In this document: positions 1-11,001 of the stretch, one piece after another
How positions within the stretch are numbered: position 1 is the first letter of the stretch
How the letters are laid out: each line of letters begins with the position of its first letter
NCBI GenBank assembly: GCA_007753675.1
Contig: CP036432.1
Coordinates: 532,394 to 596,393, forward strand
Direction of reading: 5' to 3'
Source of the DNA: Stieleria magnilauensis
GTDB lineage: Bacteria > Planctomycetota > Planctomycetia > Pirellulales > Pirellulaceae
DNA length: 64,000 nt
Position numbers and translations under genes: made by a program
The notes under the pieces: model-generated
Database searches by the model: none
Told to the model about the DNA's origin: nothing
What the model saw: only the letters and a program-made list of their open reading frames with translations

Positions 1-2
1 TC

Positions 3-941
3 AGTCGCTTGTCGATCGAAGACCCGCAAACCGATGAGACGCTTGCGCGTCTGGCGAACGGTTATCAAAGGTTGATTGACGACGTCGGCAGACGGGGCCA
101 ATCGGCGATCCAAGAGCGGCTGTTGCAATTGGGGATTTCTCCCGGTCCCTTCCAACCCGTTCTGCGTTCTCTGTCGCCGCAGTTGATCGAGTCGGCCGGC
201 CAGAAATGGTTCGCGCAGACCGACTTGACCGGTACACAAAGTGCCACGATCACACGACCGCGACCAAAGATTCGATTGGTCATCGCGGACGATGATGACT
301 TGTTGGGAGCCGAGCTATTGGGATCAAGCCTGCTGGGCGAGCCGGGCGATGAAGACGCATTGTTGGACGATCCGCTGCTGGAGGATCCGCTTCAGCAGGA
401 TCCATTGGCCGGTTCAAACGAACGCTCGTCAACGGTCGTTTCCGCTGTGCCACCATCCGACCTGGTGCAAGTCGGCGGCTGGTATCGCAATGATCAACGA
501 TTTGCGATCAGCTATCGAGGCAACGGGCACGGCGATCCCGTGATGGTCGGCATGATCGAAACGTTTGCGCAGTTAGCCGAACACGATCCGCTGAAGCAGC
601 GTTTCTTCGACGGACCCTTTGTCGCCGCGTGTGTATCCTGCCATCCCGGTGCGACCGCGATTCCCGCTTCTTGGCGGGCGAAACGTTTAGTGGGACAACG
701 CAGCGAGTTCACCAAGTTTTCGCATCGCCCCCATCTGAGTGTCTCCGCGCTCGGTGATTGCAGTCACTGTCACCAAGTTCGTGATCGACAGACGATGCCG
801 GACCATGAATTCGTCTTTGCCGGGTCGGAGTTCAAAGCGTTGGAGCGTGAATCTTGCGCGGCGTGCCATCACGCCAACGCTGCCGGTGAGGATTGCACCC
901 AGTGTCACCGCTACCACATCAGCGATGGCGGTCTTCGATAG
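3..941 (+). CDS. Multihaem c-type cytochrome-like protein (5' end outside window)
   Basis: The frame is open to the window edge, so the true start lies upstream and only the C-terminal 312 residues are seen. Four CXXCH haem-attachment motifs are clustered in the last 110 residues: CVSCH, CSHCH, CAACH and CTQCH (near 630, 758, 860 and 895). The stretch FSHRPHL before the second motif resembles the distal-His segments of small multihaem cytochromes. The preceding 200 residues are acidic and low in complexity, with runs of Leu, Asp and Pro. Haem attachment implies an exported, periplasmic or membrane-associated electron carrier. Redox partner and substrate cannot be told. The stop codon is followed without a gap by a 23-bp hairpin repeat. 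Confidence 0.7.
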   Translation, partial: SRLSIEDPQTDETLARLANGYQRLIDDVGRRGQSAIQERLLQLGISPGPFQPVLRSLSPQLIESAGQKWFAQTDLTGTQSATITRPRPKIRLVIADDDDLLGAELLGSSLLGEPGDEDALLDDPLLEDPLQQDPLAGSNERSSTVVSAVPPSDLVQVGGWYRNDQRFAISYRGNGHGDPVMVGMIETFAQLAEHDPLKQRFFDGPFVAACVSCHPGATAIPASWRAKRLVGQRSEFTKFSHRPHLSVSALGDCSHCHQVRDRQTMPDHEFVFAGSEFKALERESCAACHHANAAGEDCTQCHRYHISDGGLR

Positions 942-963
942 TGGCGTAAGCTTCCAGCTTGCG
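941..963 (+). repeat. 23-bp hairpin repeat, copy 1, abutting a stop codon
   Basis: The unit begins GTGGCGTAAGCTTCCAGC and ends TTGCG. Its first G is the last base of the TAG stop of the cytochrome-like gene. CGTAAGC and GCTTGCG can pair around a TTCCA loop with one G-U wobble. Identical and near-identical copies lie at 49151-49173 and 49191-49213. Confidence 0.75.
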
Positions 964-1025
964 CGTTCGGCTGCGACCATCCATCCCATCCGGGATAGAT
1001 GAAGATGGGGCGGTCACAGCACGTC

Positions 1026-1057
1026 TTAACGCGAGGCCCGGTTAACGCGAGGCCCGG
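1026..1057. repeat. 16-bp perfect tandem duplication spanning a stop codon
   Basis: TTAACGCGAGGCCCGG occurs twice back to back (1026-1041 and 1042-1057). The second copy contains the TAA stop and last codons of the minus-strand Pro-rich gene. The first copy lies just beyond the stop, so the duplication did not change the protein. Confidence 0.8.
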
Positions 1058-2160
1058 TAGGGTGCCAACACACGTCGGCTGGTCATCGGACGCAGTTGGA
1101 TCGGTTCTTCGTGACTGACCGGTCGCAATCCGCTGCCCACCGCTCGTTCGGGCTTTTGGGGCAATTGCGTCGGTGTCTTGGGCGCGGGGTAAACCGGTTG
1201 GTAGGTCTTCGCGATCATTCGGCTGGCACGTTCCAGCATCGGCCGGATGGAACCGTATTGCCGTCGCAAACGAGCAGCGTCCTCCTCGAAGGGATCATCC
1301 AAGTCCTCCAGATCATCCAACGCATCAAAGATCGAACCTTCTTTTTTCGGTTGCGTTGGGGGTTCGACCGGGTTCGGCGTGGGCGGCATGTCCGGTAGCG
1401 AGGGAGGCGTGAACTGCGGATCGCTGAGAGGATCCGGCGAATCGGAGCCCGGTTCGGGAAGGGGCATCGCAGGCGTTGCCGGGCGCGGCGTCGGAACCGG
1501 TTCGGCAGGGATCGTCGGCGGTGGAGTGAGTGTGGGGCGGCCCGTTGGTTCCGCTGCTGGTGGGACGGCGGGGGTCTCTTGACGGCGCGACGATTGAGTG
1601 GGGTCGGGGGGGGCCGGCGCGGCAGGCTTGGGTGTTTCAGGATTGGGCGTTGCTTGCTTCGGAGCAGCTTGTCTCGGCGCCGGCGCCAGTGGCGGGACGG
1701 TTGGCAATCGAGGCGCCGCGGTCGAGGGTGGCGCCAAGGGTTTGGTTGCCGCCGGTGGGTTGGGGATTTGCAACACCGGCGGAGTGGTTGATTCGAGGTC
1801 CGTCATCCAGGGGGCCGAATCACATCCGCCATCGCAGCCGTGCGTCGTGCATCCGGCGTTGCCGCAACGGTCCAGTCCCAGCAGCTTCTCGATGCCGCCG
1901 GCGACCGTGTCGAGTGTCTTGTAGATCGGGTTGGATGTCCGCCCCGTTTGTCCGCAGCTGCCACAGTCGCACGGGCCTTGATTGCCACTGGCGGAATAGG
2001 CATCACATGCGGTGTCGGCTGCTGACGCGTGGGGCTGGCCCAGCATCGAAAACGCAGGAATTCCAGTGGCAAGGCTGGTCAGCACCAGGGCTTTGCCCAC
2101 TTGCCAGCCGCGTCGGCGTGACCGAGACGACACACGATTGATGGGGGAAGTCAAAGTCAT
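1042..2160 (-). CDS. Pro-rich, Cys-containing exported protein of unknown function
   Basis: About 372 residues. The ATG at 2160 is preferred to an upstream TTG at 2169 because the product then begins MTLTSPINRVSSRSRRRGW followed by a hydrophobic stretch and an ASA-type cleavage site, which looks like a signal peptide. The mature part has a Cys/Gly-rich segment (CDCGSCG, CGNAGC, CDGGC) at roughly residues 60-120. A long Pro/Ala/Thr-rich low-complexity stretch follows, then an acidic patch and a basic C-terminus. I recognise no catalytic domain. The Cys clusters could bind metal or form disulfides; this is inference. The gene converges on the cytochrome-like gene and diverges from acnA. Confidence 0.6.
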   Translation of the reverse strand: MTLTSPINRVSSRSRRRGWQVGKALVLTSLATGIPAFSMLGQPHASAADTACDAYSASGNQGPCDCGSCGQTGRTSNPIYKTLDTVAGGIEKLLGLDRCGNAGCTTHGCDGGCDSAPWMTDLESTTPPVLQIPNPPAATKPLAPPSTAAPRLPTVPPLAPAPRQAAPKQATPNPETPKPAAPAPPDPTQSSRRQETPAVPPAAEPTGRPTLTPPPTIPAEPVPTPRPATPAMPLPEPGSDSPDPLSDPQFTPPSLPDMPPTPNPVEPPTQPKKEGSIFDALDDLEDLDDPFEEDAARLRRQYGSIRPMLERASRMIAKTYQPVYPAPKTPTQLPQKPERAVGSGLRPVSHEEPIQLRPMTSRRVLAPYRASR

Positions 2161-2601
2161 GGGGATCAACGTCTCTCGTTCCAGCCGGAAACCAATTGGG
2201 AATCAGTCCTTCGTCGAAAAACCTTATCGACGAGAAACAATCCGGATGACCAAAAGAATCGGCACGTCCGGCACACAGGACGCAAATCGCCCAGCTTGCC
2301 AGCTGCGGTTTTTGGGATTTTCCTGCGTCGGGTGACGGAACGGGGCACCGCTGGCAGGGCGATCGGCTCGGTTTGATCGAACTGCATCCCAGCGACGACA
2401 GGCTCTTTGGGCGGCCGCCGGCCCCAAAACAGCGATCTGAGGCGGCTAGGAAAACATTCGTCGCGGGAGACCGTCTCGAGGGTCGGTTGTGTTCTGATTC
2501 GGTCGGTGACGGCCTGTCGCAGGGGCGATTTATTCCGAGCAAAACGCTAGACTGTGCGCGTTGACCGTCCCACTTCCGCTTTGCACTCAGAGACACACGC
2601 A
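2161..2601. other. Divergent intergenic region upstream of acnA
   Basis: No gene is supported in these 441 bases. They must hold promoters for the Pro-rich gene (minus) and acnA (plus). A possible -10 (TAGACT, 2548-2553) has no convincing -35. If used, it would place transcription start downstream of the GTG at 2554 and favour the acnA start at 2602. Confidence 0.3.
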
Positions 2602-5310
<2,709 letters not shown>

Positions 5311-5322
5311 TTTTTATCAACC

Positions 5323-5661
5323 ATGAGTGACATTCACAGTCAGTACAACGACGTCGAAAAACTGATCGACGACGAGAAGTTCAGCGAAGCGATCGAAGGT
5401 TTGAATTCGATTCTCCAGGAAGACGATTCGTTCGTGCTCGGGCACCTCGCCCTCGCCCGCGTCTACACCAAGACCGGACAGCACGACGAGGCGATCCGAC
5501 ACGGCGAGAAAGCATGTGAATTGGAACCGAACGATCCGTTCAACTTCACCGCCATGAGCGTGACGTACCAACGCGCCTGGGCCGGTACCCAGGAGCAGCA
5601 GTACATCGCCAAAGCCGAAGAAGCGATGGCGAAGGCTCAGATGCTGCAATCGCAGTCCTGA
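5323..5661 (+). CDS. Small TPR-repeat protein
   Basis: A 112-residue protein with about two tetratricopeptide-like helical hairpins. One is around LGHLALARVYTKTGQHDEAI, the next follows ELEPNDPFNFTAMS. There is no signal peptide or membrane segment. TPR proteins are scaffolds for protein contacts, so the partner cannot be named. It follows acnA by 12 bases and may be in the same transcript, but nothing visible ties it to aconitase function. The next feature downstream is a pair of hairpin repeats that could end the transcript. Confidence 0.75.
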   Translation: MSDIHSQYNDVEKLIDDEKFSEAIEGLNSILQEDDSFVLGHLALARVYTKTGQHDEAIRHGEKACELEPNDPFNFTAMSVTYQRAWAGTQEQQYIAKAEEAMAKAQMLQSQS

Positions 5662-5678
5662 GATGTTAATCGCTAACG

Positions 5679-5752
5679 ATTGAGCACGCGCCACTGGCTG
5701 ACGCCGCGTGCTGGGATTGAGCACGCGCCACTGGCTGACGCCGCGTGCTGGG
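5679..5752. repeat. Two tandem copies of a 37-bp hairpin repeat (REP-like)
   Basis: Two identical 37-bp units lie at 5679-5715 and 5716-5752. Each holds a perfect 8-bp inverted repeat, AGCACGCG/CGCGTGCT, around a 14-base loop. They sit between the TPR gene and the convergent DUF11 gene, where they could act as a bidirectional terminator or be a REP-type element. Confidence 0.8.
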
Positions 5753-5784
5753 AGGAGCGGACGCGTGCCGGTGAGGCGGCTTGC

Positions 5785-8631
5785 TTACTGATCCGAGACG
5801 ACTTGGGTCGTCACTTGATACCGCGCGCCCAACGGCTTTCCGCGACTGACCGCTTCGGCGGTGATCGTAAACGTCTTCGGTTGATTGCACGTCAACAAGA
5901 TCAGGTAGTCGATCGATTCAAACGGTCTCAGCGTCCCGATGTCTTTCAGATAGATGTATCCTCCGTTGGGACTGAATTCGCCCAACTCGGGGCTCAGCGG
6001 TTGTGTGACACGCACCACCTGCACGCCGTCGGGCAGATTAAATCGAATGCTGACGTTGCCGTCTTGCTGTGACGACGGATTGGTGACGCGCAAGTCGTAG
6101 CGGATCGGTTGATTGACGAACACGGCTGTGCTGGGACCCGTGATCGACAGACCCAATGATTGCGGCTGGGCGGGCTGGCTGGGAGCCGGCCGCGGCGTAG
6201 GATCCTGATTCGGCGCGGGCCGTGTTGGCGGTCCGGGGATCATCGGTGGAGCGGTCGCCGGGGGCAGTGTGTTGGGAGCGGCCGGAGCGGGTTCAGGTTG
6301 TCGAACCGCCGACGGCAAGATTTCAAACTGCACCTGTTCGCTGGCCCGGGCGCCTTGTTGCGACTCAACCGCCAACACCACGCTGCTTCTTGGATTCGTG
6401 CCGATCACCTGGAAATTGGCTTCCAGTGTTTCGCTGGTTTCGGGTTCCAGCCGTGGGATCACCCACTCGATCATGTACTGACCGCTGCGCGGCTCGGAGA
6501 GGTATTGGTCCGTTGCACCGACCGGGCGGAGCTGTGGATCATAGGCCAGCGTGACGCGGACATTGTCCAGCGGCACACTGCCGGTGTTGACGACGATGCC
6601 ACGGAAGAGCGTTTCGCTGCCGACCGAAGTCCGACTGCGACCGGACAGCGTCGCGGTGACCGCGGGCGTGGGCGGCGGCTGATTGATGACGGTAACGCAG
6701 GACTCGGTCGTGGCCCGCTGTCCCGCATCCGCGGTCGCTTCCAACTGGATGCAGCGGCGGCCCGGATCGGTCGGAATGAAGGTCACCGCGACCGGCCAGG
6801 TCTCGCCCGGTTGAAGCGGGATGTCTTCCTGTGTGTTGGGATCTTGTTTGGGTTTGACGACCCGCTGCAGGTTGCTCGGCGTGTGCAGCATCGAATCGTC
6901 GCCATTGGCGATCAATTGCAAGTTCGTCAGCGGGCGGTCGCCGGTGTTTCGGACGTGAATGTTGAACGTCACCTCTTCGCCGACCTGATAGCGTTCTTTC
7001 TCCGGTGCTACGCTCAATACCAGCGAGGGACGAAAGACGTCGACGGCGACGGATGTTGTCGCCACCAACGGGCCGTCCGCTCGCGCTTCAAAGTTCAGCG
7101 TCAAGGAGGATTCGGTGGTGACGTCGAGCAACAGATCCAATTCTTGCTGGGGGGGTAATTCACCGATGTCCCACACGATCGCGTTGGGCAGATTCTGGGC
7201 AAAGGAATCCTGACTCGATGCTTGCACGCCCGGCGGAATCTGCATGATCACGCGGACGTTGGCCGCGGGTTGATCACCGGGATTGGAAACCGCGGCGGCG
7301 GCCTGGAAGGGGATGCCGAAGGAAGCGATCTGAGGCGCGCCGGCGCGAATCGCCAGCTGCGGCGCACTCCACGTGACAAAGGTCTCACCGGTGAACAGCG
7401 TCAACGGCGGCATGTTGTCGGTTTCACCACCAGGGCGAATCACCCGCATCGCGATCGCCGCTGTGCCCGACGTGCCCGGTGTCGGGATCAACTGCACCGT
7501 CGCATTTCCGGCGTCATCGACAACGGCTTCGACGAACGAGGATCCGGTCGACGCGAACGAGCCGAGTTCGGGTTGCATGATTTCGTAATACACCTTCCAT
7601 CCACGCGCCGGCAACATGCCTTCGGATCGAGTCACCCGCGTCGTCAACGTGACCGGTGTTCCCGCCGGGACGATTTGCGTCCCCGGAAACTGTCGTGCCG
7701 CATCGACCCAGTAGATCGTCGCCGTTGCTTTTCGTTGATCCCAGCACTCGCTTTCCGGTGCCAGCACGGTGACTTTGCTGGTCCCTTCACTGGGGCTGCT
7801 GACGGTGATCCATGTTTGTCCCTTTTCCAACTGGACATCATCATTGGGATTCAAATTTCCACGGGTGATCTTCGTGCGTTTGGTGCTGGTCACGCCGAAC
7901 GCATAGGCGGGATCTTGCTTGGCCGCTTTTTTAATCCGCGCCAACCGGTGCATCACACCGGGGTCATCGTCACCGACTTGGATAAAGGTGCCGACGCTTT
8001 CCGGCGTCAGCATCCATTCCAGCGGTTCGCCGACTTGCAAATGTCCCTCGTCACCACAGATTCCCGACAACAGAACCACTTCCCCGCCGACCGGTGCAAC
8101 AATTTTCTGGGGCGAGAGCAGGATGCAGCCTCGCTTGCCGCGTTTGGGAAGCCGGCAAAGCTCGCGCATCTGACACTCGTTGCCGTACAGAATGGCGGGC
8201 GGACCGTTTTGGCAATCCGACGGGCACGGGGCGCTTGGCACGCACGGTTCATTGGACGCACCACCGATTGAAGTCAGCGGTGGTGTCGCCGTGCTGGGCA
8301 CCGGCGTCAGGCAGGGCGGCGGAGCGACCGGTTCGGGAAACGCCGGTTCGGGCAACGAAAACGGCCGCGTGTTCAACGGGTCACCGAGTTTCCGCAGGCA
8401 GTTCCCCAGCCGGCCTTCACCGGCCGAACCGGGCAGCGCGATCGTCGTCGTCGCAGGCAGGGGATTGAAGATCCGTTGCCCCGTCGGATCGATGGCGGGA
8501 AGCCGCAGTCGCGAACAACCGACAGACTGCAGCAGCGAGACCACCACGATTGCTATCGCACTCACCTTTCGCCATGCGCAGCCATCGCGGGCCGTCGCAG
8601 GGGAGGTTGAGGTTGAAAACAAAGCGAACAT
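5785..8631 (-). CDS. Large DUF11-repeat exported protein, possible lipoprotein
   Basis: 948 residues. After a basic N-terminus comes a hydrophobic stretch ending LLQSVGC (Cys39). This resembles a lipobox, although Ser at -3 is atypical. A Pro/Cys-rich linker follows. The central and C-terminal parts contain several repeats of the DUF11/conserved-repeat beta-sandwich type; recognisable pieces are EVTFNIHVRNTGDRPLTNLQ, ETLFRGIVVNTGSVPLDNV and QPIRYDLRVTNPSSQ, each followed by a VPP/GETW-like strand pattern. A Pro-rich spacer precedes the last repeat. Such proteins are normally on the cell surface or in the envelope. No enzyme motif is seen, so a structural or adhesive role is inference. Confidence 0.7.
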   Translation of the reverse strand: MFALFSTSTSPATARDGCAWRKVSAIAIVVVSLLQSVGCSRLRLPAIDPTGQRIFNPLPATTTIALPGSAGEGRLGNCLRKLGDPLNTRPFSLPEPAFPEPVAPPPCLTPVPSTATPPLTSIGGASNEPCVPSAPCPSDCQNGPPAILYGNECQMRELCRLPKRGKRGCILLSPQKIVAPVGGEVVLLSGICGDEGHLQVGEPLEWMLTPESVGTFIQVGDDDPGVMHRLARIKKAAKQDPAYAFGVTSTKRTKITRGNLNPNDDVQLEKGQTWITVSSPSEGTSKVTVLAPESECWDQRKATATIYWVDAARQFPGTQIVPAGTPVTLTTRVTRSEGMLPARGWKVYYEIMQPELGSFASTGSSFVEAVVDDAGNATVQLIPTPGTSGTAAIAMRVIRPGGETDNMPPLTLFTGETFVTWSAPQLAIRAGAPQIASFGIPFQAAAAVSNPGDQPAANVRVIMQIPPGVQASSQDSFAQNLPNAIVWDIGELPPQQELDLLLDVTTESSLTLNFEARADGPLVATTSVAVDVFRPSLVLSVAPEKERYQVGEEVTFNIHVRNTGDRPLTNLQLIANGDDSMLHTPSNLQRVVKPKQDPNTQEDIPLQPGETWPVAVTFIPTDPGRRCIQLEATADAGQRATTESCVTVINQPPPTPAVTATLSGRSRTSVGSETLFRGIVVNTGSVPLDNVRVTLAYDPQLRPVGATDQYLSEPRSGQYMIEWVIPRLEPETSETLEANFQVIGTNPRSSVVLAVESQQGARASEQVQFEILPSAVRQPEPAPAAPNTLPPATAPPMIPGPPTRPAPNQDPTPRPAPSQPAQPQSLGLSITGPSTAVFVNQPIRYDLRVTNPSSQQDGNVSIRFNLPDGVQVVRVTQPLSPELGEFSPNGGYIYLKDIGTLRPFESIDYLILLTCNQPKTFTITAEAVSRGKPLGARYQVTTQVVSDQ

Positions 8632-8817
8632 CGGCTTGAGTCAGGCGCATGCGGGAAGTCGATCCGGGTCTGAGTCCATACAGACCTCGTCCGAGGAACC
8701 CTAGCACGCAGTTGGCAGCGATGATGCGAAAATGCAACCTCGTATGATGCGGAAACGCAACGAAGGTGTACCGGTTGTAATCCTTATGTCGAAAGTTCCA
8801 AGTTCCAAGTTGTTGGA

Positions 8818-8838
8818 TCTCAAATCTGAAACCTGAAA
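8818..8838. repeat. 21-bp direct repeat, left copy (heptamer family)
   Basis: The sequence beginning TCTCAAATCTGAAACC is identical to 10830-10850 on the other side of the IS4 element, in the same orientation. Both copies contain CTGAAAC heptamers. Confidence 0.75.
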
Positions 8839-8930
8839 TCTCCTGACACTAACGTTTTCTATGTTTGTTCGCGATGAAGCCCGGAGGGCTGGCACAATGC
8901 TTGCTGGTGGCGTCACGGCTTGCTGATTTA

Positions 8931-8967
8931 ATCAGCCGTTTGGCGCGAGCCTACGGGCGCCGGTGAG
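8931..8967. repeat. Dispersed intergenic repeat, copy A
   Basis: Begins ATCAGCCGTTTGGCGCGAGC. A diverged copy lies at 33016-33047 (ATCAGACGTTTAACGTGAGC), and both continue with CCTAC(C)GGG. Both lie in gene-free DNA. Copy A is preceded by a near-palindrome, CTGATTTAATCAG. Confidence 0.55.
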
Positions 8968-9195
8968 CAATCGACAAGATGAATGCCCGTACGCTTGCGC
9001 GCTCGCGGCTAATCCCACGTGCGATCGAATTAAGTCAACAAGCCGGTCAGCCACCGGAATGGAAAGACCTCGATCACGGAGGCCTGAAAGGCCGGCACAA
9101 TCGGTCTCATGAGCTGCGGGTATTGCAAAAAGCTGGGGAACTGTGTCGGCCCGCTGGGCCTCAGAGACTCCTTGAAATCATCTCCGGTGGCTCAC

Positions 9196-10733
9196 GCCCA
9201 ATGCCACCTACTTTGTGGTCATTCGGGTGGTATATCATCGGGCTGCTGTTTTTTTCTTCGAAGTGACTTCTGGAATTTCGTTGTCTTTTGGCGCCGCGGG
9301 TGGGCTATGCGTGGGTAGCTGCGAGGCAATTTTCGATTGGGAAGTTTGCGGCCCGCTGCGCTCACCAAAGCGCCGTGATAAGCCAGCCTCCATTCCTCCA
9401 GGGTCGTAAGCTTTTCACGTAGCAGATGATGCTTGAACGTCGTCCAAACTCCCGTGAAGCTGAGCTCGCGAGGGTCAACTCGAATCAATTTCGCTGCTTG
9501 TTTGCGTAGCTGAGCGACAAGATTATAAGCGATGATCGATCCCATTAGCTCCTTCATCACCGTGTCGACACTCTTGGCGCGAATGTTTTCTGTGTCCATC
9601 GTCACTTTGACATCGCGGATATCGAACTCCACATCGTAGCGACGAACGTACAGGGCAGCGGCCGAGTGAGCGTCCGTCTCAAGGCTCGTCACGATCTCCA
9701 GCGTGTCTCCATTTTCAAGTTCAATTTGGTGGAGAAAGACTTCGATAGACGTGTCTTTACTAAGATCGAGATTGGTTCGGCGGTCCTTCGGTGTCGGCCG
9801 CCAAATCAAGTGAAACGTCTTGTACCCGTCCCCTTGGTCGACCAACGTAGCCGACTTGCGGTACGACCTGAATCGCTGTTTGGTCAGCCGCAGCACGAAG
9901 TCTTGATGATGTAATTGGCAGTGGTGGGCGACATTAAAAATCCCAAAACCGCTATCAGCCAGAACGATCGAGCGTTTCGGGAGTCGTTCAATAATCGGCT
10001 TGGCTTGCTCAAGTTCACTTTTGTTGTCCGCTCCGTACATCGGATCGACTTGCGGCAACAACGCGCACCCGGTCTGCATTTCATTTGCGACCAGCAATCT
10101 CGCAATAGGCCAAACCGTCTCTCCGTGTTGGTTGGACGCCGGCGGGAACGCTTTCTGAAGTGCTTCGGTCGGAGGAAGCGTGATCGTCGTCCCATCGATA
10201 ATGAATACACGTCGATCGAGAAAGGCTTTGGGAGCGCGGGAAGCAAGGTGATCGCAGATTCGATGGGAAAACTCTTCCACGACAGCGAGCGGAATCCTTT
10301 TTCTGGCGGCGTTGTAGGCCGAATTGTTTTCGGAAAGGCGATTCTCTTGAACCCTTCGATTGTCAGGCAAAATATCCGTATGATTTTTGAGCAAATCTGC
10401 GACGGCATCGGTTAGTGAGATGCCTCCTTCGAGCCGTTGTAAAACGAGTAGCCAGAGGGTCGGGGCCTGCGTATAGACCATCCGCGCGTTGGCACAATCG
10501 TGATCTTCAAAGACCCGTTGTAGTTTGGGTAATTCAAGAAGCTCAGCCAGCAACGCTTTGGCTTTGCCAAAGCGAGACTCTTCATCGGCACCGAGTGTCG
10601 TCGGGTCGACCATGGCGATTCCCAGTCAGAAAGGCAGTAAGTGTAAACTTACCTGCCAGGCGCAAAAATCGTGCCAAAACCGGGTTTTTGGGACCGCGCC
10701 ACCCGATAGGGTCCAGAATAGGTGGCATTGGGC
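9196..10733 (-). mobile_element. IS4-family insertion sequence (ends approximate)
   Basis: A single transposase gene is bracketed by inverted copies of GCCCAATGCCACCTA, a perfect 15 bp at 9196-9210 and 10719-10733. Weaker similarity continues for about 20 bases inward on both sides, to CGGGTGG. The left arm ends 8 bases from the transposase stop, which suits an IS terminus. However, similar sequence also looks like the local dispersed intergenic repeats, so these may be flanking repeats rather than true terminal repeats. I found no clear target-site duplication. Length would be about 1.54 kb. Confidence 0.6.
9219..10613 (-). CDS. IS4-family DDE transposase
   Basis: 464 residues, the usual length for the family. 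The catalytic triad is visible: Asp140 in FIIDGTTITLPP, Asp220 in IVLADSGFGIF, and Glu329 in the IS4 signature Y-(2)-R-(3)-E-(6)-K (Tyr322, Arg325, Glu329, Lys336), which is complete. The N-terminal 130 residues form the helical part typical of the group, with a long beta-strand insertion between the second Asp and the Glu. The frame is intact, so the element may be active. The C-terminus is very basic. It lies in repeat-rich DNA between the DUF11 gene and the Gly-rich gene and interrupts no recognisable gene. Confidence 0.92.
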   Translation of the reverse strand: MVDPTTLGADEESRFGKAKALLAELLELPKLQRVFEDHDCANARMVYTQAPTLWLLVLQRLEGGISLTDAVADLLKNHTDILPDNRRVQENRLSENNSAYNAARKRIPLAVVEEFSHRICDHLASRAPKAFLDRRVFIIDGTTITLPPTEALQKAFPPASNQHGETVWPIARLLVANEMQTGCALLPQVDPMYGADNKSELEQAKPIIERLPKRSIVLADSGFGIFNVAHHCQLHHQDFVLRLTKQRFRSYRKSATLVDQGDGYKTFHLIWRPTPKDRRTNLDLSKDTSIEVFLHQIELENGDTLEIVTSLETDAHSAAALYVRRYDVEFDIRDVKVTMDTENIRAKSVDTVMKELMGSIIAYNLVAQLRKQAAKLIRVDPRELSFTGVWTTFKHHLLREKLTTLEEWRLAYHGALVSAAGRKLPNRKLPRSYPRIAHPRRQKTTKFQKSLRRKKQQPDDIPPE

Positions 10734-10829
10734 TCACGCCACCGGCATCCACTCTGCCGGCCCTCCGGGCCTGAAGGACTTCGCCTATCCGGCAAATTTC
10801 GGTACATAGAAAATGTTAGATTCAGCAAA

Positions 10830-10885
10830 TCTCAAATCTGAAACCTGAAACCTGAAACCTGAAACCTGAAACCTGAAACCTGAAA
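10830..10885. repeat. CTGAAAC heptamer array
   Basis: Six perfect CTGAAAC heptamers plus a final CTGAAA (10838-10885) follow TCTCAAAT. The first 21 bases repeat 8818-8838. The array runs into an A8 tract that serves the neighbouring minus-strand terminator. Confidence 0.85.
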
Positions 10886-10922
10886 AAAAACGGGACAGAT
10901 TCTCACGTGGAGAACCTGTCCC
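10883..10922 (-). terminator. Rho-independent terminator of the Gly-rich gene
   Basis: Read on the minus strand, GGGACAG pairs with CTGTCCC, then (after one mismatch) TTCTC pairs with GAGAA around a 5-base loop, and a run of eight U follows. It lies about 80 bases past the stop of the gene ending at 11002. Confidence 0.75.
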
Positions 10923-11001
10923 TGGTCGGTGCAGCGGAGCGCTTCGCTGCAGTCGACGTTTCAATTCGAGCAGCGAACTCGTCTAGCTTCGGTCAGTCAA
11001 A

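Larger units (their letters stand above)
8632..9195. other. Repeat-rich intergenic patch next to the IS4 element
   Basis: No gene is supported. The region holds short AAGTTCC and CTGAAAC heptamer copies (about 8791-8840) and a fragment 'CCCGGAGGGCTGGCACAAT' (near 8880) that recurs inverted near 10760-10775. It also holds the 8931-8967 repeat, related to 33016-33047, and a near-palindrome around 8923. It reads as accumulated intergenic repeat elements rather than a decayed gene. Confidence 0.5.
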
